DNA of 64,000 nt from Duganella sp. BuS-21 (GCA_041874725.1 CP097466.1:6014001-6078000); one strand, 5' to 3'; positions 1-8,303 are shown, numbered from the stretch's first letter. Notes: a model not told the origin generated them from the sequence alone. Made by a program: numbers and translations.

Positions 1-1
1 C

Positions 2-82
2 TTGGCGCTGGAAGACCTGGCCGACGCCCTGTCCACTCTGGGCCTGACCGACATCGCGGTCTCGGAACACCCGCTCGATTAA
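2..82 (+). CDS. C-terminal end of an unidentified protein (partial)
   Basis: The first 26 codons visible form an open frame ending in TAA, reading LALEDLADALSTLGLTDIAV and six more residues. The gene starts before the window. Codon use is the GC-rich type of the neighbours. Too little is present to assign a family. Confidence 0.5.
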   Translation: MALEDLADALSTLGLTDIAVSEHPLD

Positions 83-96
83 CAGCGATTTCCTGT

Positions 97-125
97 TTGA
101 CAGGCGCCCACGAGCCGAGGATACT
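97..125 (+). promoter_or_regulatory. sigma-70 type promoter of the TPR lipoprotein gene
   Basis: TTGACA at 97-102 and GATACT at 120-125 are separated by 17 bp, just after the stop of the preceding gene and about 75 bp before the ATG at 202. The spacing and the perfect -35 make this a good candidate; no transcription data are available. Confidence 0.5.
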
Positions 126-201
126 TTCCTGAACGCGGAACGCAGATTCCGCAGCCTGGTGCGGTGCAGGCCTTGTGCTCCGCAGCAAAGGGAGACATGT
201 C

Positions 202-1392
202 ATGAAAGCCTGGGCCCTGTTCCTGTGCGCCGCCGCGATGCTAGGCATCAGCGGTTGCGCCAGTCAAACCGTGGCGCTACAAGCGCCGCGTCAGCAATTG
301 TTCCACGACCAGTTATTCCAGCCGCCCAGCACGCCGGTCGACACCACCAACGTGTTCGCCCTCAGCCCGGCCATGCGCGACTACGTGCGTTACGAGATCG
401 GCAACCCGGCCGCCGGCAAGGACGTGCGCCGCATGCTGTTCGACGCCCTCTACCGGCGCGACAAGCTGCAACTCGAATACGATTCGGCCATCACCCGCAA
501 CGCCGCCCAGACCTTCGAGGCGCGCGCCGGCAACTGCCTGTCGCTGGCCATCATGACCGCCGCCCTGGCGCGCGAGCTGAACCTGCCGGTGCAATTCCAG
601 CAGATCGAGGTCGATGAAGTCTGGAGCCGCGCCGGCAACCTGTATTTCGCCAGCAACCACGTCAACCTGTCGCTGGGCCGGCCGCACACCGAGCGCAATC
701 CCTACCTGGCCTACAGTGCCGACACCGCCAACGCGCTGACGGTCGACTTCATCCCGGTGCCGCCCAAGGCCCGCGAAAACGCCCGACCGCTGACCGAGAC
801 CGCCATCGTCGCCATGTTCCTCAACAACCGCGCCGCCGAACTGCTGGCGGCCGGAAAAATCGACGAGGCCTACTGGTCGGTGCGCAAGGCCACCGAGGTC
901 GACCCGCAATTCCTCAACGCCTACAACACGCTGGGCGTGATCTACCAGCACCACGGCAACGCCGCCGCCGCCGAGCAGGTGCTGCGCTACGCCCACTCGC
1001 AGGGCCCCAACAACACCATCTTCCTGGCCAACCTGGCCATGACGCTGGAAAACAACCACCAGCCCGAGGAAGCGGCCGTGCTGCGCACCCGCCTGGCCGA
1101 ACTGGAACCATATCCGCCGTTCTACTTCTTCCACCAGGGTCAGGAAGCCATGAAGCTGGGCGACTACGCGCGTGCCCGCAAGCTGTTCGAGCGCGAGCTG
1201 GAACGGGTGCCGGAATACCACGAATTCCACTTCTGGCTGGCGGTGGCCAACTACCACCTGGGCAACCTGCGCGCGGCCGACAGCCATATGGCGCTGGCGC
1301 AGAAAAACAGCACCACGCGCGGCGACCACGACCTGTATGCGGCCAAGCTCGACCGCATCCGCGCCTACGAGGCGCAGTTGCGCGCAAAATAA
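202..1392 (+). CDS. Lipoprotein with transglutaminase-like and TPR regions
   Basis: The predicted protein has 396 residues. A signal peptide ends in a lipobox (ISGC), so it should be a lipid-anchored envelope protein. Residues around GNCLSLA, followed some 45 residues later by NHV, look like the Cys and His parts of a papain/transglutaminase-like fold. The C-terminal half has TPR-like helix pairs (for example the NAYNTLGVIYQHHGNAAAAE stretch). The ATG at 202 is preferred over the in-frame start at 175 because AAAGGGAGA lies directly before it and the signal peptide begins there. The role is unknown; TPR lipoproteins of this build often serve in envelope or polysaccharide assembly. Whether the transglutaminase-like part is catalytic cannot be told. 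Confidence 0.75.
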   Translation: MKAWALFLCAAAMLGISGCASQTVALQAPRQQLFHDQLFQPPSTPVDTTNVFALSPAMRDYVRYEIGNPAAGKDVRRMLFDALYRRDKLQLEYDSAITRNAAQTFEARAGNCLSLAIMTAALARELNLPVQFQQIEVDEVWSRAGNLYFASNHVNLSLGRPHTERNPYLAYSADTANALTVDFIPVPPKARENARPLTETAIVAMFLNNRAAELLAAGKIDEAYWSVRKATEVDPQFLNAYNTLGVIYQHHGNAAAAEQVLRYAHSQGPNNTIFLANLAMTLENNHQPEEAAVLRTRLAELEPYPPFYFFHQGQEAMKLGDYARARKLFERELERVPEYHEFHFWLAVANYHLGNLRAADSHMALAQKNSTTRGDHDLYAAKLDRIRAYEAQLRAK

Positions 1393-1519
1393 GGCGGCAG
1401 CAGTGGTATGCTGAAACTGGCTGAAGTTTGCCGTTTGCTTGACACTTAGTTGCAAACACGCAACAATTGCAAGCAAATCAAGCTGCACCTATTTCGCCGC
1501 ACACCACAAGGATTCCGTC

Positions 1520-4153
1520 ATGCTGAGACCCTGGCCCGCCCGCGCCGCCGCCCCCTTCGTCCTCGTCGCATTGCTGGCATTGCTGGCAGTGCTGGCCGGC
1601 TGCGGCGGCGGGGGAGGCGGCGGCGGTAACGGCGGCGGTGGCACCACCACGCCGCCAGCAGTCGCCACGCCCGCCCTCACCTTCACGCCGACCACCCTCA
1701 GCGCCACCGTGGTGGCCGGCACCTCGCTCACCATGAATGTGCTGGCCGCCGTCACCCGGCCGGCCGACTTCAGCGGCGCCGGCGTGTTCGCCAGCGTGGT
1801 CGACGCCCAAGGCGTGCTCGCGCCCGGCGCGGCGCTGGTCAACGACAACCCCAACCAATACCACGCCGTGCTGCAATCGGCGCCGACGCTGGCGGCCGGC
1901 AACTACAAGGGCGAGCTCAGCGTGCGCCTGTGCCGCGACAGCGCCTGCGCCAGCCAGTTCCCCGGCTCGCCGGTGGCGCTGCCCTACGACATCACCGTGC
2001 TGGCCGCCGGCAGCGTCGCCTTCACGGCCGTGCCGGCCATGCCCTTGATCGCCACTGCGCAAAACGGCACGCCGGCCCCGCCTCCTGTCGCCATCGCGGT
2101 CGGCGCCGTCGGCCGCAGCTGGACCGCCAGCACCGGCGGCGCGTCGTGGCTCAAGCTCAGCGCCGCCAGCGGCACCGGCAACGGCGGCATCGCGCTCAGC
2201 TACGACGCTAGCGGCCTGACCCAGGGCGACTACACCGCCAACCTCAGCATCACCTCCAACGACAACCAGAGCGTGGTGCTGCCGGTGGCGCTGACGGTGC
2301 TGCCGCCGGGCCTGGTCCTGGGCAGCAACAGCGTCACCTTCAACGCCATCAACGGCGCCGCCATTCCGAGCCAGATCGTCAGCCTCGACACCGACAACAA
2401 GATCACCGCCAACTGGAGCGCCGCCAGCAACGCCGCCTGGCTGGGCGTCTCGCCCACCGCCGGCGCCACCCCGGCCACCACCGTGCTGAGCGTCGATCCG
2501 ACCGTCGGCACGCTGGCCAGCGGCACCCACAACGCCCTCATCACCATCACGCCGCAAGGCCTGACCACGCGCACCCTGCCGGTGACCCTGAACCTGAGCA
2601 AGGCCACGCTGGCCGCCTCCGCCACCGCCGTCACCCTGGGCGGCACCTACGGGCGCGACTTCAGCAGCGGCCAGGACCTCAAGCTGGGCCTGAACACCGG
2701 CACCCTCAGCTGGCCGTGGCAACTGGGCGGCATGCCGGCCTGGGCCACCGTCAACACCACCGCCGGCACGCTCAACGCGGCCGCCACCACCATCACCTTC
2801 AAGCCCAAGCCGGCCAACGCCGCCGTCGGCGTCACCTCGACCTTGCTCAACGCGACCGCCGCCGTCAACGGCGACAGCGTGACGGCGCCGGTGCTGCTCT
2901 CGCTCAACAAGGACACCCACAAGCTGCTGCCCACCGACGTGGCGGTGGCCTTCGTCAGCATGCCGGGCTGGAGCCGGCTGACGCGCGTCATCACCGTCAA
3001 CGACAACTACGGCAGCTTCAACGGCATGAGCGCGACCAGCGACAAGTCGTGGCTGGTGGCCGGCGTCAGCGCCGACCGGCTGATCCTGACCGCCGACCCG
3101 AGCCAGATGCTAACCGACACCTTGAGCACGGCCACCATCACCATCTCCGCGACCGATCCCGACGCGGTGGCGCCGGAAGTGATCCGCGTGGCGTTGTGGA
3201 AAGGCTCGGCCACGCCGTCGGCCGCGTCCAGCGCCACGCTGCCCTATACCAACGTCGCCGCCGACCCGCTGCGTCCCTACGTCTACCTGCACAACGGCGG
3301 CGCCGTCATCGACGTCTACAACGTCTACACGGGCGCCAAGGAAACCAGCATCACCGGCTTTTCCGCGCACCTGGGCGACATGGCCGTCACGCCCAACGGC
3401 GACACCCTGTACGTGGTGGACGTCGACAACGCCCGCGTGAGCACCGTCAACCTGGCCACGCGCGCCATCAGCAAGCAACTGCCGCTGGCCGCGCCCGGCA
3501 CCAAGGCCACCCGCCTCAAGGTGATCCGCCCGAACGGTGTGGAAATGCTGGCGCTCAGCGATGGTCAGCTGTTCCTGACCGCCGGCTTCACGCGCCTGGC
3601 CACGCTGCCGCTGAGCACCGGCGGCGCGATCGCCGCCAGCGCCGACGGCAAGCGCCTGGTGCAGCAAAGCGAAGCGGGCGCCACCATCCAGCACACCAGC
3701 GCCAGCATCGACTACGCCGCGCTCAACGGCGGCACCTTGTTCGCCGCCAGGCTGGCGCCGTCCAGCCACGCCAGCCCCGGCACGCAGGGCCAGGACCTGT
3801 GGGTCAGCGACGACGGCGCGCGCGTCTACAGCGCCGCCGGCACGCCGAAATCGTGCGTGGTCATGGCCGGTAGCGACCTCGGCATCATGGGCTACCTGCC
3901 GATCGGCGACGCCACGCCCAACAACATCGAGATCGGCTTCGACGGCCGCATCTACTGCGGCGGCGCGGCCAAGGCCAGCAGCAACGACATCTATATGTTC
4001 GACAGCACCGGCACCAGCATCCTGCAGCAGTTCAAGCTGAGCAGCACCGGCAAGCAGTTACTGCCGCGCCAGATGGTGTTGTCGGGCGACGGCTGGATGC
4101 TGGTCGCCATCACCGACGACAACCTCGTCACCTTCCTGCCGATCGGACCATGA
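1520..4153 (+). CDS. Lipoprotein with BACON-like repeats and C-terminal beta-propeller
   Basis: This is a predicted 877-residue surface lipoprotein. The signal peptide ends in LAVLAGC and is followed by a Gly-rich tether of eight glycines. Residues about 60-550 form repeated Ig-like units with the W-L-x-x-S....G-x-Y-x-A-x-(I/L)-x-(I/V) pattern of BACON domains, known from carbohydrate-associated extracellular proteins. The last 330 residues carry WD/YVTN-like strands (LGDMAVTPNGDTLYVVDVDN), suggesting a beta-propeller. The ATG at 1520 starts the signal peptide; an in-frame start at 1439 would add an unlikely N-terminus. The stop overlaps the next gene by 4 bp (ATGA), so the two are probably co-translated. 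The ligand is unknown. Confidence 0.8.
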   Translation: MLRPWPARAAAPFVLVALLALLAVLAGCGGGGGGGGNGGGGTTTPPAVATPALTFTPTTLSATVVAGTSLTMNVLAAVTRPADFSGAGVFASVVDAQGVLAPGAALVNDNPNQYHAVLQSAPTLAAGNYKGELSVRLCRDSACASQFPGSPVALPYDITVLAAGSVAFTAVPAMPLIATAQNGTPAPPPVAIAVGAVGRSWTASTGGASWLKLSAASGTGNGGIALSYDASGLTQGDYTANLSITSNDNQSVVLPVALTVLPPGLVLGSNSVTFNAINGAAIPSQIVSLDTDNKITANWSAASNAAWLGVSPTAGATPATTVLSVDPTVGTLASGTHNALITITPQGLTTRTLPVTLNLSKATLAASATAVTLGGTYGRDFSSGQDLKLGLNTGTLSWPWQLGGMPAWATVNTTAGTLNAAATTITFKPKPANAAVGVTSTLLNATAAVNGDSVTAPVLLSLNKDTHKLLPTDVAVAFVSMPGWSRLTRVITVNDNYGSFNGMSATSDKSWLVAGVSADRLILTADPSQMLTDTLSTATITISATDPDAVAPEVIRVALWKGSATPSAASSATLPYTNVAADPLRPYVYLHNGGAVIDVYNVYTGAKETSITGFSAHLGDMAVTPNGDTLYVVDVDNARVSTVNLATRAISKQLPLAAPGTKATRLKVIRPNGVEMLALSDGQLFLTAGFTRLATLPLSTGGAIAASADGKRLVQQSEAGATIQHTSASIDYAALNGGTLFAARLAPSSHASPGTQGQDLWVSDDGARVYSAAGTPKSCVVMAGSDLGIMGYLPIGDATPNNIEIGFDGRIYCGGAAKASSNDIYMFDSTGTSILQQFKLSSTGKQLLPRQMVLSGDGWMLVAITDDNLVTFLPIGP

Positions 4154-4848
4154 GCGTCGAAGCGGCGATGCAACGTAATCCGCTGCTCGACCATATTTTC
4201 TGGGAGGCGCTGAACGGCGCCCACCGCCACTGGTCGGACGGCACGGCGTCGGCGCGGCGCTACACGCAGGGCTTCTCGCCCATCATCGCCTTCGCCGACC
4301 CGGCGCAGCCGGACTTCGCAGCGCTGGCGCCGTGGTGCGCCAGCGGCGAGCACTTCTACTGTGAAAACTGGAGCGGCGCCGCACCGCCGGGCTGGCGCAT
4401 CGAAGCCGAGACCACCATGTTCCGCATGCTGTGGGATGGTCCGCTGCCGGTCGCCGATCCGGCGCCGGACGCGCGCCCGCTGCGGGCCGAACACGCGCAG
4501 CAGGCGCTGGCGCTGGCGACCTTGTGCAAGCCGGGGCCGTTCGGCATCCGCACCATCGAGCTGGGCGACTACTTCGGCTACTTCGACGGCGACCGCCTGA
4601 TGGCGATGGCCGGCGAACGCCTGCGCGCGCCGGGCCTGTGCGAAATCAGCGGCGTCTGCACGCATCCCGACGACCAGGGGCGCGGGCTGGCCAAAAAACT
4701 GATCGGCAAGCTGCTGCACCGCCACGCCCAACGCGGCGACCGCTCCTTCCTCCACGTCATGCGCACCAACCCCGCCCACCAGCTCTACCTGGCCATGGGC
4801 TTCATCGACTACCTGGAATCGACGGTGCGGGTGGTGGTGGCGGAATAG
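4150..4848 (+). CDS. GNAT family N-acetyltransferase
   Basis: The 232-residue protein has the acetyl-CoA pyrophosphate-binding motif A as DDQGRGLAKKLIGKLL near residue 175, preceded by a beta-strand with CEISGVCTHP and followed by FLHVMRTNPAHQLYLAMGF, a normal GNAT C-terminus. The first 100 residues are more divergent and probably form the acceptor side. The start overlaps the stop of the BACON lipoprotein (ATGA). The substrate is unknown; coupling to a surface lipoprotein is unusual for this family. Confidence 0.85.
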   Translation: MSVEAAMQRNPLLDHIFWEALNGAHRHWSDGTASARRYTQGFSPIIAFADPAQPDFAALAPWCASGEHFYCENWSGAAPPGWRIEAETTMFRMLWDGPLPVADPAPDARPLRAEHAQQALALATLCKPGPFGIRTIELGDYFGYFDGDRLMAMAGERLRAPGLCEISGVCTHPDDQGRGLAKKLIGKLLHRHAQRGDRSFLHVMRTNPAHQLYLAMGFIDYLESTVRVVVAE

Positions 4849-4886
4849 CATACCGCTTGAACTTAAAAATGCTACCATCAGCTATC

Positions 4887-5120
4887 ATGTCGATCACTTC
4901 ACTCAAATTACGCGAGGAACTCAGGGAGCATTCGGCCGATAGCGTTGAACAGCGCTCCCAATTCGTTGCGCAGGCTCAGGCCGCGCGCGCGGCAATGCTG
5001 CAAACTGGTCAAGGCTACGATACGGACGACGTCCGCAACTATCTGCGCCAACGTCTCGCCGATAAGCAGACAACCAAGCCGCAAACCAGGTTTGCCGTCG
5101 GCGTCCCCTCATCCACGTAA
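4887..5120 (+). CDS. Antitoxin-like small protein without an adjacent toxin
   Basis: The 77-residue, charged, helical protein begins MSITSLKLREELREHSAD. Its centre (AQAARAAMLQTGQGYDTDDV) and following LRQRLADK resemble C-terminal halves of ParD/RelB-type antitoxins that pair with ParE/RelE toxins. The region before the ATG, TGCTACCATCAGCTATCATG, has short inverted elements as in autoregulated TA promoters. No toxin ORF lies downstream: the next sequence is the 3' end of a convergent glycosylase gene, which this gene overlaps by 12 bp. It may be an orphan antitoxin or DNA-binding regulator. Family assignment is from pattern only. Confidence 0.5.
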   Translation: MSITSLKLREELREHSADSVEQRSQFVAQAQAARAAMLQTGQGYDTDDVRNYLRQRLADKQTTKPQTRFAVGVPSST

Positions 5121-5477
5121 CGCCAGCCATAACCGCGATTTTTCAGCGTAAGACAAGGTATAAGCCGGGCTGCTCGATGGCAGGCTGAAGATGCGGTAGC
5201 GGGCGGCTTGTTCGCCCAGCACTTTCATGCCCAGCTTGGCGGCGGTGCCGCCGTTGAAGGCGATGGCCTCGATGCCTGGATAGCGCGCCAGCAGGCCCGG
5301 CAGGTCGTTGTCGTCGCGGTGACGGATGGCGCTGTCGAGGCTGCCAGGGCGATGGGCCTCGGCCACCACGTCCCACAGGCCGACGCCGTGCGCCAGCAGC
5401 GTGTGCAGCCGCGCTTCGTAGGCCAGCGGCACCAGCGCGACACCGATCACCTCCGACATCCGCAGCCAGAATTTGTT
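5109..5477 (-). pseudogene. 3' part of a split DNA-deoxyinosine glycosylase gene
   Basis: Read on the minus strand, from the codon pair N-K just before FWLRMSEVIGV to the stop, this is the C-terminal two thirds of a UDG-superfamily hypoxanthine-DNA glycosylase (COG3663 type): WDVVAEAHRPGSLDS, AFNGGTAAKLGMK and LPSSSPAYTLSYAEKSRLW are all present. It has no start of its own; upstream residues in the same frame do not match the family. Its missing N-terminal part lies at 7337-7466. Joining the two at the shared TGTT restores the frame as NRQN-KFW, as in the intact copy (NRQN-RFW). The fragment is about 75-80% identical by eye to the intact copy. Confidence 0.85.
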
Positions 5478-5575
5478 GAGGTTTTGGCCAATTTGACAGC
5501 GACCGTCTACTTTCATGTCGACGCGCATATTGTCTTGAGCTAGACTTGCCAAAAGAATAAACTCGACGGGCAGAC

Positions 5576-6031
5576 ATGCAGATGCACTCTGAACCAGGCA
5601 AGGTGGCGCAACTACTGCAAGAGAAGAAGTTCGCAAAGAACTGGTCGGGCATTCGCCCAAAAGAGAACCATCGGGGACTCTTGATTGGCACTGCAATTCT
5701 ATTCGACGAAAACGGGATTTCGATTCCTGGAATGACGCTTCAGATCGAGCTGCGCGTCCCGACCGTCGTGGACGATTGCTTGATCATTTTATCGGTCTTC
5801 CAACGCATCGGATCGAAACGCTACCGGGCATACCAGCTTGAGGTATGTCCAAACGATAAGCTCAGCCACAATGGCGAAGAGCCAATCTACGGTCCGCACG
5901 AACATCTGCCAAATGGAGAAGTACACCCCGTTCGCGAGAGTGGCGTAGACTGTCACAATTGGCAGACTCTTATTGCTTGGTTTCTGTCGCGAACAAATAT
6001 TGATCCTTTCGATTTGGAGCAACCATGTTGA
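5576..6031 (+). CDS. Hypothetical protein, first gene of a two-gene pair in the insertion
   Basis: The 151-residue protein is soluble, without signal peptide or membrane segment. Conserved-looking parts are RAYQLEVCPNDKLSHNG, IYGPHEHLPNGEV and VDCHNWQTLIAWFLSRTNI. I do not recognise the family with confidence. It overlaps the following gene by 7 bp (ATGTTGA), so the pair is translationally coupled and probably works together. Base composition is lower in GC than the chromosome around it, suggesting transfer. Confidence 0.65.
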   Translation: MQMHSEPGKVAQLLQEKKFAKNWSGIRPKENHRGLLIGTAILFDENGISIPGMTLQIELRVPTVVDDCLIILSVFQRIGSKRYRAYQLEVCPNDKLSHNGEEPIYGPHEHLPNGEVHPVRESGVDCHNWQTLIAWFLSRTNIDPFDLEQPC

Positions 6032-6771
6032 GCTGCGAATGGGCGCAGACGCTGACCCGATACGACTGCAAGCCTGTGCGCGGCATCCGGGGCGAGCTTG
6101 GGCTGCGCATTGGGACCCCGTTCAGCTTACCAGATGACGCCGCAATTACGCTTTACATCATCGAGGCCGGCGATGGTCACTTGGTGATCAGTGATAACGG
6201 CGACACGTTCGCCCATTTGAGTGCGTTGGGGCTAGACCTAAACCACCATTCAAAATCCCGGGTTTTACGCGATATCGTCAAGGCACAGGGAGTTACCTTG
6301 GGTGATGAAGGAGATTTCAAACTTCTGACTCAGAAAAAAAATGCGCCATGGAATTTTGCCCGCAGCATCACTGCACTTTTGGCGGTGGCACAATGGGCAA
6401 GAGAACAGATGAGTGAGGCCCCCATCGGACACGATCTTATTGCCGAAGCCGAGCCATATATCTTGGCTCGCAACCCCACCGTCCAAATAAAACGTCGTGT
6501 GCATGTTCGCGGCGCTTCGATGGTCGATCACATTTTCGATTTCGGCCACGGGAGTGATGTCATTGATATTATTTCACCCAGTCCTCAGGCAACAGGTGGA
6601 GCAATGCGTAAGGTTGGAGATGTGCTCAATGGTCCATTTGCCGATACTTACTTACCGTTGATCATAGTGGACGATCGAACAGAGCCACGAAAAGCTGAAA
6701 ATGAAATCGGGATACTTGCTTCGCTAGTTCGGACGCAATCTTTCTCGAGCTTGGTGATGCCTCGCCACTGA
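6025..6771 (+). CDS. DUF1828/DUF1829-like protein
   Basis: The 248-residue protein has an N-terminal region (TPFSLPDDAAITLYIIEAGD, then GHLVISDNGDTF and LSALGLDL) that matches my memory of the DUF1828 pattern, and a C-terminal half beginning near residue 140 (VQIKRRVHVRGASMVDHIFD) that fits DUF1829. Such proteins are of unknown function and are often found in mobile or defence-rich regions. It is coupled to the preceding gene by a 7-bp overlap and lies convergent to the intact glycosylase gene, from which it is separated by about 20 bp. The two DUF names need a profile search. Confidence 0.65.
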   Translation: MLSCEWAQTLTRYDCKPVRGIRGELGLRIGTPFSLPDDAAITLYIIEAGDGHLVISDNGDTFAHLSALGLDLNHHSKSRVLRDIVKAQGVTLGDEGDFKLLTQKKNAPWNFARSITALLAVAQWAREQMSEAPIGHDLIAEAEPYILARNPTVQIKRRVHVRGASMVDHIFDFGHGSDVIDIISPSPQATGGAMRKVGDVLNGPFADTYLPLIIVDDRTEPRKAENEIGILASLVRTQSFSSLVMPRH

Positions 6772-6792
6772 GCAAAGCCCACCGTTCAAGTA

Positions 6793-7311
6793 TCAGGGCA
6801 AAGTATCCCTCAGCACTTTCCATTGCGACAGTTTCTCGACAAATGGCAACGTGTAAGCAGGGCTGCTAGAAGGCAGATGAACTATGCGATAAGCTGACGA
6901 GTGCTCACCCAGCTTCTTTATCCCAAAGCGCGCGGCAGTCCCGCCGTTGAAGGCAAGCGTATGAATTTGCGGAAAACGCTTGAGTAAGCCGACGAGATCA
7001 TTTTCCTGCCTGTCGCGGATATAGCTATCCAAGCTGCCAGACCGATGAGCTTCCGCCACGACATCCCACAAACCGATGCCGTGGCGCAGTAACGCTTCCA
7101 GCCGGCCTTGATAAGACAGTGGGATCAGTTCTACGCCGATCACCTCCGCGATAAGACTCCAGAATCGATTCTGACGATTACCATAATATTCCTGGACCGC
7201 TAACGATTTATCTCCCGGAAGGCTGCCTAATACAAGTAGGCGAGTGCGCTCATCGACCACAGGATCGAAGCAACGCTTACGAACAGCTTGGCTGTCATTT
7301 ACTAAAGGCAT
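6793..7311 (-). CDS. DNA-deoxyinosine (hypoxanthine) glycosylase, intact copy
   Basis: The 172-residue protein of the uracil-DNA glycosylase superfamily should excise deaminated bases (hypoxanthine, perhaps uracil) from DNA. Motifs: LLVLGSLPGDKSLAVQEYYG, NRQNRFW, LWDVVAEAHRSGSLDS, AFNGGTAARFG and LPSSSPAYT. The ATG at 7311 gives an N-terminus most like the split host copy; a GTG at 7332 in the same frame overlaps the TGA ending the upstream fragment (GTGA), so reinitiation from the host gene's transcript is possible. Lying inside the insertion, it probably replaces the function lost by the split. Confidence 0.85.
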   Translation of the reverse strand: MPLVNDSQAVRKRCFDPVVDERTRLLVLGSLPGDKSLAVQEYYGNRQNRFWSLIAEVIGVELIPLSYQGRLEALLRHGIGLWDVVAEAHRSGSLDSYIRDRQENDLVGLLKRFPQIHTLAFNGGTAARFGIKKLGEHSSAYRIVHLPSSSPAYTLPFVEKLSQWKVLRDTLP

Positions 7312-7336
7312 GCTGGATTTTACTACGGTCACAAAA

Positions 7337-7466
7337 TGTTCTGCCGGTTGGCATAGTACTGCTGGACCGCCAGCGACTGTTCGCCGGGCAGGCTGCCCAG
7401 CACCAACAGACGGGTTTGCCGGTCCACCACGGGGTCGAAGCAGCGCTTGCGCAAATCATCATTCAT
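7337..7466 (-). pseudogene. 5' part of the split DNA-deoxyinosine glycosylase gene
   Basis: ATG at 7466 opens MNDDLRKRCFDPVVDRQTR, then LLVLGSLPGEQSLAVQQYYA and NRQN, the N-terminal third of the glycosylase family. After NRQN two foreign codons (ATT TTG) lead to TGA at 7329-7331. The continuation KFWLRM... lies 1.86 kb away at 5477. This is the host gene's original start, with its own promoter side still facing 7541. Confidence 0.85.
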
Positions 7467-7540
7467 GCGGCATTGTAGGTGTAGAATCGTTGGGCAGTCG
7501 ATAACTATAAGTCGATCACTATAACTCGCAGGAGACAACC

Positions 7541-7978
7541 ATGCCGCAAAACCGCACCATCGACACACTGCTGGCCCAGTATAGCGAAAGCCACCTCAAC
7601 CACACGAACGAACTGATCCACATCGTCTGCGTGCCCGTCATCATGTTTACGTTGCTGGGACTGCTATGGGCGCTGCATCCGCTGGTGGCGCTGGCGTTCT
7701 CGGTGGCGGCGATGTGCTACTACTTCAAGCTGTCCAAACCGTTTGCCCTGGGGATGTTGCTGATGGCAGCCGTGATGCTGTCCATCCTGGCCGCGCTGCC
7801 GCCGCCGACCGTCCTGCCGCTGTCGATCACCATCTTCGTGCTGGCGTGGATCGGCCAGTTCATCGGCCACAAGATCGAAGGCAAGAAGCCGTCGTTTTTC
7901 GACGACCTGCGCTTCCTGCTGATTGGTCCGCTGTTTGTGCTGAGCTTCCTGTATCGCCGCCTGCGCTGGGCCTATTAA
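7541..7978 (+). CDS. Mpo1-like (DUF962) membrane protein
   Basis: The 145-residue protein has four hydrophobic segments and the family's N-terminal motif YSESHLNHTNELIHIVCVP plus the later GHKIEGKKPSFF. In yeast the homologue Mpo1 is an Fe(II)-dependent dioxygenase acting on 2-hydroxy fatty acids; the conserved His residues are in NHTNELIH and GHK. Bacterial members are little studied. The gene begins after AGGAGACAACC and stands alone, divergent from the glycosylase start. Confidence 0.8.
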   Translation: MPQNRTIDTLLAQYSESHLNHTNELIHIVCVPVIMFTLLGLLWALHPLVALAFSVAAMCYYFKLSKPFALGMLLMAAVMLSILAALPPPTVLPLSITIFVLAWIGQFIGHKIEGKKPSFFDDLRFLLIGPLFVLSFLYRRLRWAY

Positions 7979-7988
7979 ACGCCGGAAA

Positions 7989-8126
7989 TCAGCGGAACCA
8001 CGAATGCGCGAACAGCGCCTGTGCCGCGCCTTGCATTTCATTATCGGTCAACATCAGCACCAGCACGGTGCTCACTGCCACGTAACCCAGCAGCGTAACG
8101 ACCTTGATTTGCAGCGCGGTGCTCAT
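7989..8126 (-). CDS. Small single-span membrane protein (45 aa)
   Basis: ATG at 8126 follows GGGAGAGCGTC, a strong ribosome binding site. The product reads MSTALQIKVVTLLGYVAVST and continues with VLVLMLTDNEMQGAAQALFA and a short basic tail ending HSWFR. One hydrophobic helix spans residues 8-26. The organised SD, GC-rich codon use and membrane helix make it a likely real small protein; its function is unknown. Confidence 0.55.
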   Translation of the reverse strand: MSTALQIKVVTLLGYVAVSTVLVLMLTDNEMQGAAQALFAHSWFR

Positions 8127-8303
8127 GACGCTCTCCCGAAATAAATAAAAAAGTCTTATCAATTCAATATACTAGGTCTGCCGGGCAGCACCGCAGAATT
8201 TACACCGCCGTTACAACTTAGTAGCAAATAACCATTAATCTGTTGCGTCGCAACAAAATCTGGCCGCTAGGCAAGATGCAGCTCGGCCAGCTATACTGGT
8301 TTG

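Larger units (their letters stand above)
5478..7336. mobile_element. 1.86-kb insertion splitting the deoxyinosine glycosylase gene
   Basis: The segment interrupts one glycosylase gene at a single codon boundary. TGTT occurs at both edges (5474-5477 and 7337-7340), either a 4-bp target duplication or microhomology. It carries two plus-strand accessory genes and one intact minus-strand paralogue of the interrupted gene. The insert looks less GC-rich than its surroundings. I see no transposase, integrase or clear terminal inverted repeat; the edges share only a short GACCGT motif a few bases inside each end. It may be a small cargo cassette moved in trans, or allelic exchange with foreign DNA. 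Confidence 0.65.

Noticed and set aside
313..1488. Long open frame of 391 codons opposite the TPR lipoprotein gene
   Set aside because: It is a mirror of a GC-rich gene: its composition follows the third positions of the plus-strand frame, and the plus frame has a signal peptide, lipobox and TPR pattern.
7337..7466. Fragment as a separate short gene
   Set aside because: It ends exactly at the family's NRQN motif and its continuation is found at 5477, so it is half of a split gene.
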